Shown here: positions 8,714 to 16,963 of the stretch, piece after piece
Numbering within the stretch: position 1 is the stretch's first letter
How the letters are laid out: every line of letters begins with the position of its first letter
Source of the DNA: Oceanicella sp. SM1341
GTDB lineage: Bacteria > Pseudomonadota > Alphaproteobacteria > Rhodobacterales > Rhodobacteraceae
Length of the DNA: 64,000 nt
Direction of reading: 5' to 3'
NCBI RefSeq assembly: GCF_003448965.1
Contig: NZ_QRGC01000028.1
Span: 24,724 to 88,723, forward strand
Made by a program: the position numbers and the translations under genes
The notes under the pieces: model-generated
Database searches by the model: none
What the model saw: the letters and a program-made list of their open reading frames with translations, nothing else
Told to the model about the DNA's origin: nothing

Positions 8714-9579
8714 GCCGCCGCCCCCTTGGTGTTGCGCAACGCCTCGTCCATGGCGTTGAAGCTCGGACGTACCGCGTGCGGCGTGTTCTGCCGGCCCACC
8801 TCGATGCAGATGTTGGGCGCGTGGTTGTGCAGGTTGGCCACCAGCACCTCGCGGATCAGCACGTAGAACTGGTGATCGGCCTCGCAGACCGTCTTCACCC
8901 TGGCCGCGAAGGGCCCCATGATGCCGTAGGCGAGGAACACGCCGAGGAAGGTGCCCACCAGCGCACCGCCGATCAGCGCGCCCAGCACGGCCGGGGGCTG
9001 GTCGATCGAGGCCATGGTCTTGATCACGCCCAGCACCGCGGCCACGATGCCGAGCGCGGGCAGGCCGTCGGCGATCTGCTGCATGGCGTGGCTGGAGTGC
9101 AGGGCGTGGTGCTTCTCGGCGTCGAGCTGCTTGTCGAGCACCTCCTCCACCTGGGCGGGGTCGTCATAGTTCATCGTGGCGTTGCGGAACGTGTCGCAGA
9201 TCATGTCCACCGCGGCATGGTCGTGCTGGATCTTGGGGTATTTCGAGAAGATCGCCGATTCGTGCGGGTTCTCGATATGGCCCTCCAGCTCCACCGGGTT
9301 CTGCCGGGCGATCTTGATCAGCTCGAAGAGCAGGCACAGCAGGTCCTGGAAGTCCTGGCCCTTCCACCTCACCCCCTTGAACACCTTGCCCATGTCCTTG
9401 AGCGTCTGCTTCACGGCAGCACCGTCATTCGAGATGATGAAGGCGCCCACGGCGGCGCCGCCGATGATGATCATCTCGAAGGGCAGGGCGTGCAGGATGA
9501 TCCCCATCTTGCCCCCGGCCGCGATGTAGCCCCCGAAGACCATGACAAGGATGACCACGATCCCGACGATTCCTGTCAC
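8710..9579 (-). CDS. motA: Flagellar stator protein MotA
   Basis: MotA with MotB forms the ion-conducting stator. The 289-residue protein starts MTGIVGIVVILVMVFGGYIAAGGKM (helix 1), has a second helix around FEMIIIGGAAVGAFIIS, a large cytoplasmic loop with GVRWKGQDFQDLL, and the C-terminal helix pair with ADGLPALGIVAAVLGVIKTM and ALIGGALVGTFLGVFLAYG. These are signature MotA segments. motB is 17 kb away at 27069, so motA and motB are not in one operon. A CtrA-like box lies about 95 bp upstream. Confidence 0.96.
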   Translation of the reverse strand: MTGIVGIVVILVMVFGGYIAAGGKMGIILHALPFEMIIIGGAAVGAFIISNDGAAVKQTLKDMGKVFKGVRWKGQDFQDLLCLLFELIKIARQNPVELEGHIENPHESAIFSKYPKIQHDHAAVDMICDTFRNATMNYDDPAQVEEVLDKQLDAEKHHALHSSHAMQQIADGLPALGIVAAVLGVIKTMASIDQPPAVLGALIGGALVGTFLGVFLAYGIMGPFAARVKTVCEADHQFYVLIREVLVANLHNHAPNICIEVGRQNTPHAVRPSFNAMDEALRNTKGAAA

Positions 9580-9672
9580 TGGGCTTCTCCCGGTTGCTGA
9601 GGGACAATGGAGCGGGTTTCCCGCCTGATCCTGACACTGATCCTGACGGGGCCGAGTATCGGCCCGGCGAGG

Positions 9673-9687
9673 TTAAGAAACTGCGAA
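9673..9687 (-). promoter_or_regulatory. CtrA-like box upstream of motA
   Basis: On the minus strand it reads TTCG-N7-TTAA: the second half-site is perfect and the first has two mismatches. It lies about 95 bp before the motA start in the 129-bp gap between motA and the motE-like gene. TTAA is rare in this GC-rich sequence. Confidence 0.35.
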
Positions 9688-9708
9688 GCAGGCAGGGCTG
9701 CCGGCGCC

Positions 9709-10308
9709 TTACTGGGTGGGTGCCCGGGCGTTGCGGCCGGCCATGGTGGCGGAGATCGCGTAGGCGCGGTCGGCCTCGATCCCGGCCAGGATCGCCGCCG
9801 CGCTCTCCGGGCGCATGCGCGACAGGAAGCCGGCGGCGAAGCCCACGTCCATGGTGGCGAAGATCTGCGAGGCGGCCTTGGGGTTCATGGTCTCGTAGAC
9901 CGAGACCAGCCGGGCCACGTCCTGCTCGGCCGCCTTGTCGGCGATGGCCAGGGTCTCGGCCAGGCGCTTCTCCGCGTCGTCGAGGGCGGCGACCTGCTCC
10001 TCGAGCTTGGCGCGGGCGATGCTGAGCATCTGCTCGCGCCCGGCAAGCTCGGTCTCGCGGGCCGCGAGCTGGGCTTCGCGGTCACGGATCGCGGCAAGCA
10101 GGTCGTTGGCACCGGGATCGGCGGTGCAGCCGGCGACCGGGGCCGGGGCGGCCGCGACCTCCTCGCCCTGGCCGGTGATCTCGGCCGCGATCGCCTCGCC
10201 GTGCTCGGTGAGGCGCAGGGCCAGCGAGCCGCCGAAACACACCGCGACGAGCATCAGCGCCCGGGGCGCGGCCTGGCGGCGACGGAGCTGGAGACGGGGA
10301 CGGCTCAT
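9709..10308 (-). CDS. MotE-like protein (MgtE-N-like motility chaperone)
   Basis: A 199-residue protein with one N-terminal membrane or signal helix (about 15-32), a coiled coil (about 70-125, heptad-rich EAQLAARETELAGREQ), and a C-terminal MgtE-N-like domain (VYETMNPKAASQIFATMD, then AAGFLSRMRPESAAAILAG). This layout is that of the MotE family, periplasmic chaperones for MotC in rhizobia, and of similar proteins in Rhodobacterales flagellar clusters. It overlaps the upstream gene by 4 bp and precedes motA. The family assignment is fairly good; that its client is the large protein at 6083-8713 is inference. Confidence 0.65.
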   Translation of the reverse strand: MSRPRLQLRRRQAAPRALMLVAVCFGGSLALRLTEHGEAIAAEITGQGEEVAAAPAPVAGCTADPGANDLLAAIRDREAQLAARETELAGREQMLSIARAKLEEQVAALDDAEKRLAETLAIADKAAEQDVARLVSVYETMNPKAASQIFATMDVGFAAGFLSRMRPESAAAILAGIEADRAYAISATMAGRNARAPTQ

Positions 10309-11117
10309 GTCTCTTTCCTTCCCAGGAGGTCACGAAGGGCATTGCGCAGGCTCTCGGCCGCGGGCGTCTCCGGCACGGGCCGGTCCGGCGGCGGGGCGAG
10401 GGCGAGTTCGCCGTCCTCCTCCTCTGCCGCCTCGGAGGCGGGCAGGGGGGCGCGGCTCTCCCGGCCGGACCGCTCCTGGGCGACCGGTTCCGGCAACTCG
10501 GGGTCGGGCCCGGGCGCCTCCTCCACGATGCCGGGCCCAGCATCGGCGCGCGCGTCGGGCTCGGGCTCCGGTTCGGATTCGGGCTCCGGCTCCGGTTCGG
10601 GTTCAGATTCGGGTTCGGAGAATAGGGTCTCCTCCTCGTCCCCTTCCTCCGGCAGGGCGGCGAATTCCTCGGCGAAGACAGAGGGCCGCGGTGCGGCCGG
10701 GGCCTCGCCCGCGTCCTCCCGCGGGGGGGCGGCCGTGGCCGCGGTGCCGGGTGCGGCCGTGGCCGCGGTGCCGGATGCGACCGTGGCCGCATTGCGGGCG
10801 GCGGCGCGCAGCTCCGGGTCGAGCGGGCGCGCGCCGTCCTGGGCGTGCAGCGCCGCGAGCAGCAGCTCCAGCCGGCCCGCCGCGGCCTCGGCCTTCGCGG
10901 TCATCTCGCGCAGTTCGCGCACCGAGGCGCCCGAGACCCGCTTGGCCTGTTCCAGCGCGCCCTGCATGCCGTCGACCTGGCGCGAGAGCCCGGCGATCGC
11001 CGCTCCCAGCCCCTGGTCGAGATTGCTCAGCCCGTGCACCCGTTTCGAGAGCACGATGCAGTAGATCGCCGCGACCAGCGAGGCCACGATCATCAGTCCG
11101 TCCGCGATCAGCGCCAT
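10305..11117 (-). CDS. Membrane-anchored coiled-coil flagellar protein (DUF6468/PflI-like)
   Basis: A 270-residue bitopic protein. A membrane helix at residues 5-24 (MIVASLVAAIYCIVL) is followed by a coiled coil (about 30-100) and a long acidic Pro-rich tail. The tail holds an SEPEPEPEPESEPEP run encoded by six-base repeats at about 10560-10620. It sits between fliL and the motE-like gene, the position of DUF6468 proteins in Rhodobacterales. DUF6468 resembles PflI, a Caulobacter flagellar positioning protein; I recall the relation but could not test it. A placement or stator-related role is inferred from context. Confidence 0.55.
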   Translation of the reverse strand: MALIADGLMIVASLVAAIYCIVLSKRVHGLSNLDQGLGAAIAGLSRQVDGMQGALEQAKRVSGASVRELREMTAKAEAAAGRLELLLAALHAQDGARPLDPELRAAARNAATVASGTAATAAPGTAATAAPPREDAGEAPAAPRPSVFAEEFAALPEEGDEEETLFSEPESEPEPEPEPESEPEPEPDARADAGPGIVEEAPGPDPELPEPVAQERSGRESRAPLPASEAAEEEDGELALAPPPDRPVPETPAAESLRNALRDLLGRKET

Positions 11118-11202
11118 GGCACTCTCCTCGGGTCTTCTCCGCCGGGCCTGCGGAGCATCGGTTGCAGGGGCCCGGCTGCGGCCGCGGGGGGGGTCCCGGG
11201 CC

Positions 11203-11730
11203 TCAGTTCAGCACGAAATTGGTGATCAGCAGGTCGCGCACCCGGCCCTCGCCGGTGACGATCTGGATGCGGCGCAGGAGCTGGGCACGGATGCGCCCCA
11301 TCGCCGCGGGGTCGGCAAGGTCGCGCAGTTCCACCGCGCGCAGGTAGGTGTTGACCACGTCGAGCATGCGCGGCTGCAACAGCTCCACGTCGGCCCGGTA
11401 ATCCGGGTTCACCTCCACCTGGCCGGAGAACTGCAGCTGGCGCGCGCCCGCGGGCGCGCCCAGCGTGATCACGATGTCGCCCAGCGGCAGGAAGGCCATG
11501 GGCGACAGCGGCTCGGGCGCCGGGGTCTCCGGCGCGGCATGGCCGGCCTCCCCCCCGCCGCCGAAGGGCAGCGAGACCATGCCCGAGAAGGTGGCGTAGA
11601 AGCCGCCGGCCCCGAGGAGAATCGCGGCAACGAGCCCGAACAGCAGGCCCTTGCCCTTCTTCTTCGGCGTGGAGCCGGCCTCCGCCGCGTCTTCCGCGAG
11701 GGCCTCCGCATCCATCGTCGCATCGCTCAT
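11203..11730 (-). CDS. fliL: Flagellar basal-body-associated protein FliL
   Basis: FliL sits in the inner membrane around the stator. The protein has a short cytoplasmic N-terminus, a membrane helix (about 28-48, LLFGLVAAILLGAGGFYAT), a Gly/Pro linker and the FliL domain (about 75-175). The domain includes SGQVEVNPDYRADVELLQPR and the end IQIVTGEGRVRDLLITNFVLN. The start at 11730 (MSDATMD) is chosen over an upstream in-frame ATG at 11766, giving 175 residues. It heads a leftward operon with DUF6468 and motE-like, and is divergent from fliF across a palindromic promoter region. Confidence 0.9.
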   Translation of the reverse strand: MSDATMDAEALAEDAAEAGSTPKKKGKGLLFGLVAAILLGAGGFYATFSGMVSLPFGGGGEAGHAAPETPAPEPLSPMAFLPLGDIVITLGAPAGARQLQFSGQVEVNPDYRADVELLQPRMLDVVNTYLRAVELRDLADPAAMGRIRAQLLRRIQIVTGEGRVRDLLITNFVLN

Positions 11731-11781
11731 CGCGCATCCCCGGCAGCCAGTGGTCGATGAGCCCATCTAGCGCGGCAGGGA

Positions 11782-11796
11782 CTAACTTAATGTTAA
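11782..11796. promoter_or_regulatory. CtrA-like box between divergent fliL and fliF
   Basis: CTAA-N7-TTAA on the plus strand (TTAA-N7-TTAG on the minus), one mismatch from the CtrA consensus. It overlaps a perfect 14-bp palindrome ACTTAA-TG-TTAAGT at 11785-11798. It lies 52 bp from fliL and 82 bp from fliF, in the 147-bp divergent promoter. Confidence 0.5.
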
Positions 11797-11877
11797 GTGT
11801 GCGGCAGCGAAGATCCCCCCCAGGCGAAGGGGGGCCAGAACGGCCCTTCAGGCGATTAGCAATGAGAGCACCCTGCC

Positions 11878-13470
11878 TTGGACCGACTGGCCTCACTCTG
11901 GAAGGAGATGGATGCGCGGAAGCGAATCCTGGCGATCCTGGCGGGTCTGGCGACCGTCGCCGTCGTCATCGCCCTCGCGCGTCTCGCAAGTGCGCCCTCG
12001 ATGGCGCTGCTTTATGCCGGGCTCGAGCCCCGCGCCGCCGCCGAGGTGATCACCTCGCTGGAACAGAAGGGCGTGCCCTACGAGCTGCGCGGGCAGGCGA
12101 TCTACGTGCCCGCGGACGAGCGGGACAGGGTGCGCCTCGGGCTCGCCTCGGAAAACCTGCCCGCCACGGGAATCGCCGGCTACGAGCTGCTCGACGGGCT
12201 CTCGGGCTTCGGCACCACGGCGGAGATGTTCGACGCCACCTACTGGCGCGCGAAGGAGGGGGAGCTGGCGCGCACGCTGCTCGCCGCCCCCGGCATGCGC
12301 GCCGCGCGCGTGCATATCGCAAACCCCGTGCGCCGGCCCTTCGAGCGTGACAAGTCGCCCACGGCCTCGGTGATTCTCACCTCCGGCGGCGGCACGGTGG
12401 ACGAGACCCAGGCGCGCGCCGCGCGCTACCTCGTGGCCTCCGCCGTGGCCGGGCTCAACCCCGAGAACGTGACGGTGATCGATTCGGTCGCCGGCGTCGT
12501 CCTCGCGGCGGGAGACGATGCGCCGGCCCAGGTGAAGGACCTCTCGGGCACCGACCGGGCCGAGGCGCTGCGCGCCAAGCTCGAGCGCCTGCTCGCCGCG
12601 CGCGTGGGCGAGGGCAGGGCGGTGGTCGAGGTCACCGTGGACACGGTGATGGAGAGCGAGACCGTCTCCGAGCGGGTGATCGACCCGGCGAGCCGCGTGG
12701 CGGTGGCCGAGGAATCGAGCGAGAAGAGCGAATCCTCGGAAGGAGGCGGGCCCGGCGGCGTCACCGTCGCCTCCCAGCTCCCCGACCCGGCCCAGGCCGG
12801 CGAGGGCGGCCAGACCTCGCGCCGCTCCAGCTCCGAAACCCGCGAACGCTCGAATTTCGAGGTCTCCGAGGTGCGGCGCGAACGCGTGCGCATGCCCGGC
12901 GACATCCGCCGCCTCTCGGTCGCGGTGCTGGTCGACGGCATCACCACCACCGCGGCGGACGGCACCACCACCTGGGAAGCCCGCCCGGAGGCCGAGCTCA
13001 CCGCCCTCTCCGAGCTGGTGCGCTCCGCCGTCGGCTTCGACGAGGCGCGTGGCGACGTGGTGACCATCGACAGCCTGGAATTCTCCCCCGAGCCGGTGCT
13101 GGGCACCGCGGCGGAGGCCGGCGTCTTCGACCTCTTCGCGGTGAACGCGATGACGCTGATCCAGCTCGGCGTGCTGGCCGGCGTGGCGCTGCTGCTCGGC
13201 CTCTTCGTGCTGCGCCCGATGCTCGCCGCCCCGCCCGCCGCCCTGGCCGACGAGCGCGAGGACGACGCGCCGGAGGGGGCGGACGGCCCGATCAACCCCG
13301 AGGAGCTCGCCGCCTCGCTGGAGGCCGCGCAGGAAGTGCTCGGCCCCACCCCCGAATCGGAGGCGCGCCTCCTCACCCTGCGCGAGGCGATCGCCGAGCG
13401 CTCGGAGGAGGCGACGCTGCTGCTGCGCAACTGGCTGGAGACCCGTGAACCGGGCGAGGATGCCGCATGA
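11878..13470 (+). CDS. fliF: Flagellar MS-ring protein FliF
   Basis: FliF forms the membrane MS-ring that nucleates the basal body. The TTG at 11878 gives MDRLASLWKEMDARKRILAI, the expected FliF N-terminus; the next ATG at 11908 is too close to GGAAGGAG. There is a membrane helix at about 17-36, ring-building YscJ/FliF motifs (about 45-220, such as GLEPRAAAEVITSLEQKGVPYEL), the FliF C-domain with a Ser/Glu-rich linker, a second membrane helix at about 425-445, and a cytoplasmic FliG-binding tail. Length of 530 residues is normal. It starts a five-gene rightward operon. Confidence 0.95.
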   Translation: MDRLASLWKEMDARKRILAILAGLATVAVVIALARLASAPSMALLYAGLEPRAAAEVITSLEQKGVPYELRGQAIYVPADERDRVRLGLASENLPATGIAGYELLDGLSGFGTTAEMFDATYWRAKEGELARTLLAAPGMRAARVHIANPVRRPFERDKSPTASVILTSGGGTVDETQARAARYLVASAVAGLNPENVTVIDSVAGVVLAAGDDAPAQVKDLSGTDRAEALRAKLERLLAARVGEGRAVVEVTVDTVMESETVSERVIDPASRVAVAEESSEKSESSEGGGPGGVTVASQLPDPAQAGEGGQTSRRSSSETRERSNFEVSEVRRERVRMPGDIRRLSVAVLVDGITTTAADGTTTWEARPEAELTALSELVRSAVGFDEARGDVVTIDSLEFSPEPVLGTAAEAGVFDLFAVNAMTLIQLGVLAGVALLLGLFVLRPMLAAPPAALADEREDDAPEGADGPINPEELAASLEAAQEVLGPTPESEARLLTLREAIAERSEEATLLLRNWLETREPGEDAA

Positions 13471-14084
13471 GACAGGTCGTGATGTCCCTGGAGAATTTCT
13501 CCTCCGCCGCCCCGCGCCAGGCCCCGCGCCCCACGGTGGACGCAGCCGAGATGGAGCGCGCGCTCACCCGGGCGCGCAGCGAGGCGCATGCCCGCGGCTA
13601 CGAGGAGGGGGCTGCCGCCGCGATGGCGGCCGGCGATGCCGAGCAGCGCCTGCTGCTGGGCCAGATCGCCGAGGCACTGGCCGATTTCGACATCGCCGGG
13701 CAGGAGGCGCGCGCCGCGGTGCTGCGCGCCCTGCACCCGCTGCTGCGCGCCTTCGTCGGCGCGGTGAGCCCGGCCCTCGCCCGCGCCGGCCTCGCCCATG
13801 AGATCGCCGACCGGCTGGAGGCGGCGCTGCGCGAGGCCCCGCCGGAGCAGGTGGCGATTCTCGTCGCCCCGGAGATGGCCGAGCGGCTGCGCGCCACGCT
13901 CGCCCCGGGGGTCGACATCCGCCCGGACCCGGAGCGCCGGGCGCTGGAGGCCCGCATCGCCTGGGCCTCGGGGTTCGACGAGATCGATCTCGAGGCCAGC
14001 ATGGCCGGCGCGCTCGCGGCGGTGGACCGGTTCCTCGCCGAGGGCGGCGCGACCGATGAGACAAGGAAGCAGATCCATGGATGA
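13467..14084 (+). CDS. fliH: FliH-like flagellar export regulator
   Basis: FliH holds the export ATPase FliI and brings cargo to the export gate. The 205-residue protein has a disordered N-terminus, an Ala/Glu-rich helix with the RARSEAHARGYEEGAAAA pattern (about 34-55) and a C-terminal globular part rich in EIADRLEAALREAP. FliH proteins diverge strongly, so the call rests on weak similarity plus position between fliF and fliN. It overlaps fliF by 4 bp and fliN by 8 bp. fliI itself is not in the window. Confidence 0.65.
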   Translation: MRQVVMSLENFSSAAPRQAPRPTVDAAEMERALTRARSEAHARGYEEGAAAAMAAGDAEQRLLLGQIAEALADFDIAGQEARAAVLRALHPLLRAFVGAVSPALARAGLAHEIADRLEAALREAPPEQVAILVAPEMAERLRATLAPGVDIRPDPERRALEARIAWASGFDEIDLEASMAGALAAVDRFLAEGGATDETRKQIHG

Positions 14085-14397
14085 GCAGGACGACATCACT
14101 CCCGAGGCGGGCCTGCCGGCCATGGAGCCGGCGCAGAACCGGCGCCGCTCCAGCGCGGTGCTCGGGGTGCCGATCGAGGTGATCATCTCGGTGGGCAAGG
14201 CCCGGCCGCTGGTGAGCGAGCTGGTGAACCTGCGGCGCGATTCCGTGCTGCCGCTGGACAGCAAGATCGAGGACCCGGTGGAGATCTACATCGGCGAGCG
14301 GCTCATCGCGCGCGGCGAGCTGCAGGAAATGGATGGCGACAGCGGCCGGCTCGGCGTGCGTCTCACGGAAATCGAAGACCTCTCGAATGGCATCTGA
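14077..14397 (+). CDS. fliN: Flagellar motor switch protein FliN
   Basis: FliN is a C-ring switch component. The 106-residue protein begins MDEQDDITPEAG and has the surface-presentation (SpoA) domain from about 25, with LGVPIEVIISVGKARPLVSEL and PVEIYIGERLIARGELQEMD, all family signatures. The ATG at 14077 has AAGGAAG upstream. It overlaps both fliH (8 bp) and fliP (11 bp), which implies coupled translation. The longer frame starting at 13798 is mostly a shadow of fliH. Confidence 0.93.
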   Translation: MDEQDDITPEAGLPAMEPAQNRRRSSAVLGVPIEVIISVGKARPLVSELVNLRRDSVLPLDSKIEDPVEIYIGERLIARGELQEMDGDSGRLGVRLTEIEDLSNGI

Positions 14398-15232
14398 CCC
14401 CCCCTGCTGCCGCCCGTCCCGGCCGGGGCGGGTCCCGGCGCATGTCCCGGTGCCGCGGCCCGTGCCTGTGCCCCTGCCCCTGCGCGGGCTGGTGCCGGTC
14501 CTCGTGCTCGGCCTGGCGCTGCTCCTCTGCGCCGGCCCCGCGGCGGCCCAGCAGTTCACCCTCGACCTGGGCGAGACCGGGGCGGAGGGCGGCTCGCTCA
14601 CCGGGCGGGCGATCCAGCTCTTCGCCATCGTCACCCTGCTGAGCCTCGCGCCCGGCATCGCCATCATGGTCACCTGCTTTCCCTTCATCGTCACGGTGCT
14701 CTCGATCCTGCGCCAGGCGGTGGGCGTGCAGCAGGCGCCGCCCAACATGCTGATCGTGAGCCTCGCGCTGTTCCTCACCTGGTTCGTGATGGAGCCGGTG
14801 TTCACCGAGGCCTGGGAGAGCGGGGTCTCGCCGCTCATCGAGGGCACGGCCGAGCCGGAGGCGGCGCTGCGCGCCACCGCCCTGCCGTTCCGCAGCTTCA
14901 TGGAGGCGCGGGTCGACCCGGACACGGTCGCCGAGATGCAGGCCGCCGCCCCCGCACGCCTCGCCGGGGCCGGGCCGGACGACCCGGTGAGCTTCGGCGT
15001 GCTCGTGCCCGCCTTCCTGCTCTCCGAGGTCACCCGCGGCTTCGAGGTCGGCTTCCTCGTCTTCCTGCCCTTCCTGGTGATCGACCTCGCCGTGGCCTCC
15101 ATCCTGATGTCCATGGGCATGATGATGGTGCCGCCGGCGGTGGTCTCGCTGCCCTTCAAGCTGGGCTTCTTCGTGCTCGCGGACGGCTGGAGCCTGCTCG
15201 CCGGCGCCCTGGTGCGGAGCTACGGCACATGA
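14387..15232 (+). CDS. fliP: Flagellar export gate protein FliP
   Basis: FliP is a core subunit of the type III export gate in the membrane. After an N-terminal signal-like helix (about 32-48, ending PAAAQ), four membrane segments are visible. The signatures are FPFIVTVLSILRQAVGVQQ, QAPPNMLIVSLALFLTWFVM, PAFLLSEVTRGFEVGFLVFLP and SMGMMMVPPAVVSLPFK. The start at 14387 (MASDPPCC) overlaps fliN by 11 bp; a signal peptide is common in FliP. FliQ and FliR usually follow FliP but here fliG follows, so they lie elsewhere. Confidence 0.95.
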   Translation: MASDPPCCRPSRPGRVPAHVPVPRPVPVPLPLRGLVPVLVLGLALLLCAGPAAAQQFTLDLGETGAEGGSLTGRAIQLFAIVTLLSLAPGIAIMVTCFPFIVTVLSILRQAVGVQQAPPNMLIVSLALFLTWFVMEPVFTEAWESGVSPLIEGTAEPEAALRATALPFRSFMEARVDPDTVAEMQAAAPARLAGAGPDDPVSFGVLVPAFLLSEVTRGFEVGFLVFLPFLVIDLAVASILMSMGMMMVPPAVVSLPFKLGFFVLADGWSLLAGALVRSYGT

Positions 15233-16314
15233 GCGCTCCCGACAATCTCCCGGCGCTGGCGCGCCAGTCCCTCGCCCTCGCCCGGATCAACGGCGAGGAG
15301 CGGACGACGGACGAACTGACCCCGACCCAGAAGGCGACGATCATCCTCGCGGCCCTCGGGCCCGTGCAGGCCGCCGGCGTGCTCAAGGAGCTCGGCGAGG
15401 CCAATGTCCGCCGCTTCGCCCGCACCATCGCCACCATGGGCCGCATTCCCGCCCAGGTGCTCGACCAGGTGAGCCAGGAATTCCTCAACGAGCTCGGCGG
15501 TGACTACGACGTCTCCGGCGGCATCGTCACCGCGCGCAAGATCCTCTCCGAGGCGCTCGACCGCGAGGATTACGACCGCATCATGGAGGACGTGCAGGGC
15601 AATGTGCGCCTGTCGATCTGGGACAAGCTGGGCAATGCCCCGGTGGGCTCGCTGGCGAATTTCATCGCCGCCGAACACCCGCAGATCGGCGCCGTGGTGC
15701 TGGGGCGCATGCGCGCCGACCGCGCCGCGCGCGTGCTCGAGCGCCTGCCCGGCGAGATCGCCCATATCATCGTGCTGCGCATGAGCCGGGTGCCGCGGGT
15801 CGACCACGTGGTGCTCGAGCAGGTCAAGCAGGTGATCGAGGAGGAATTCCTCTCCGTCATCCAGCGCGAGAGCGGCACGAAGAAACCGGCCGAGCTGCTG
15901 GCCGGACTGATGAACCACGTCTCCAGTGCCGCGCGCGAACAGTTCCTCGCCCAGCTCGAGGAGGACGAACCGGTCTTCGCCGCCGAGGTGCAGCGGGTGA
16001 TGTTCACCTTCGGCGACATCGTGGCCCGCGTGGTGCCGCGCGACATCACCCAGATCACCCGCGAGCTGGAGGAGCCGGTGCTGATGGCAGCACTCAAGAC
16101 CGGGATGGAGACCAATCCGAAGGTGGTGGAATTCATTCTCGGCAACCTCTCCAAGCGCCTCTCGGAGCGCATGAGCGAGGATCTCACCGCCATGCAGGCC
16201 CCGCCGCTGAAGGAAGGCGAGGCGGCACAGGCCGAGCTGGTGAAGGCGATCCAGGCCCTGGCGCAGCGTGGCGCGATCCGGCTCAACCAGCCCGAGGCCG
16301 CGGACGAGGACTGA
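15229..16314 (+). CDS. fliG: Flagellar motor switch protein FliG
   Basis: FliG is the rotor protein that contacts MotA and sets rotation direction. The 361-residue protein has the N-terminal FliF-binding part, the middle EHPQ motif (FIAAEHPQIGAVVLGRM, about 144-160) and a C-terminal torque domain with MFTFGDIVARVVPRDI and the final GAIRLNQPEAADED. Length is normal. fliG usually follows fliF directly; here it is the last gene, overlapping the fliP stop as ATGA. A strong terminator lies 160 bp downstream. Confidence 0.95.
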   Translation: MSAPDNLPALARQSLALARINGEERTTDELTPTQKATIILAALGPVQAAGVLKELGEANVRRFARTIATMGRIPAQVLDQVSQEFLNELGGDYDVSGGIVTARKILSEALDREDYDRIMEDVQGNVRLSIWDKLGNAPVGSLANFIAAEHPQIGAVVLGRMRADRAARVLERLPGEIAHIIVLRMSRVPRVDHVVLEQVKQVIEEEFLSVIQRESGTKKPAELLAGLMNHVSSAAREQFLAQLEEDEPVFAAEVQRVMFTFGDIVARVVPRDITQITRELEEPVLMAALKTGMETNPKVVEFILGNLSKRLSERMSEDLTAMQAPPLKEGEAAQAELVKAIQALAQRGAIRLNQPEAADED

Positions 16315-16474
16315 CCCCCGGCCGGGGTGCGTATCCGTCGGAGAGGGGCAGGGCCCCCGCCTCCGGATCCGCGTCGGGACCTTGCGGTCCCTCCCGCCCG
16401 CCCCGGCGATCTTCCCGGGGCAGGCGTGGTCTCTGCAGTCATCCGATGCCGCTGGCCGCCGCGCAGACGCGGCG

Positions 16475-16514
16475 AGCGCCGGGAGGGGGCTCGATGCCCC
16501 CTCCCGGCGCTTTT
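16475..16514 (+). terminator. Terminator between fliG and cheY
   Basis: A 16-bp perfect stem, AGCGCCGGGAGGGGGC and its complement, encloses the loop TCGAT and is followed by TTTT. It ends the rightward fliF operon. The convergent che operon may also end here, but its side has no T tract. The rest of 16315-16554 holds no gene. Confidence 0.85.
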
Positions 16515-16554
16515 GCCCTGCACTGACCTCCGTGTTGCCGGGCGCCCGCGGCGC

Positions 16555-16935
16555 TCAGCTGAGCGCCCCGAGATGGGCTTCGAGCGCCTGGCGCATGTCC
16601 GCCGCACTGAAGGGCTTGGCCACGAACTGGTCGACGAGGTCGGCCGTCGCCTGGTCGCGGTAGGCATCAGAGGTGGCCAGGAACACCGGGATCCGGTTGA
16701 ACACCGGGTGGCTCTTGATCTTGCGCGCCAGGTCCAGCCCCGAGAGGCCGGGCATGTTCAGGTCCGAGATCACCACGTCGAACATCTTGGTGTTCATCAC
16801 GTCGAGGGCGCCTTCGCCGGTGGCGGCGAGCGAGACGTCGACGACACCGATATGCTTGAGGGCCTGCCTGGCAAGTCCCCGCATGGTCTGCTGGTCGTCG
16901 ACGACGAGGACTTTGAGGGATTTGGCTGCGGGCAT
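16555..16935 (-). CDS. cheY: CheY-type response regulator
   Basis: A single receiver domain of 126 residues. The acid pocket is D13-D14, the predicted phosphoacceptor D58 lies in VVISDLNMPG, the switch Ser/Thr is in FLATSDAYRD, and the lysine is in FVAKPFSAAD. No output domain follows, so this is CheY-like: it would be phosphorylated by CheA and bind the motor or act as a phosphate sink. It is the last gene of the fliM-che operon, 28 bp after cheB. A second cheY lies at 25212-25571. Which one binds the motor is unknown. Confidence 0.88.
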   Translation of the reverse strand: MPAAKSLKVLVVDDQQTMRGLARQALKHIGVVDVSLAATGEGALDVMNTKMFDVVISDLNMPGLSGLDLARKIKSHPVFNRIPVFLATSDAYRDQATADLVDQFVAKPFSAADMRQALEAHLGALS

Positions 16936-16963
16936 TGGGAGGTCTCCTTGCTTGGCTTGGGGG

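Noticed and set aside
6059..8866. A 935-codon open frame opposite the large periplasmic protein
   Set aside because: It is rich in Arg, Gly and His with no family features, typical of the antisense frame of GC-rich genes. The opposite strand has a signal peptide, coupling to motA and a ribosome binding site for flgF downstream.
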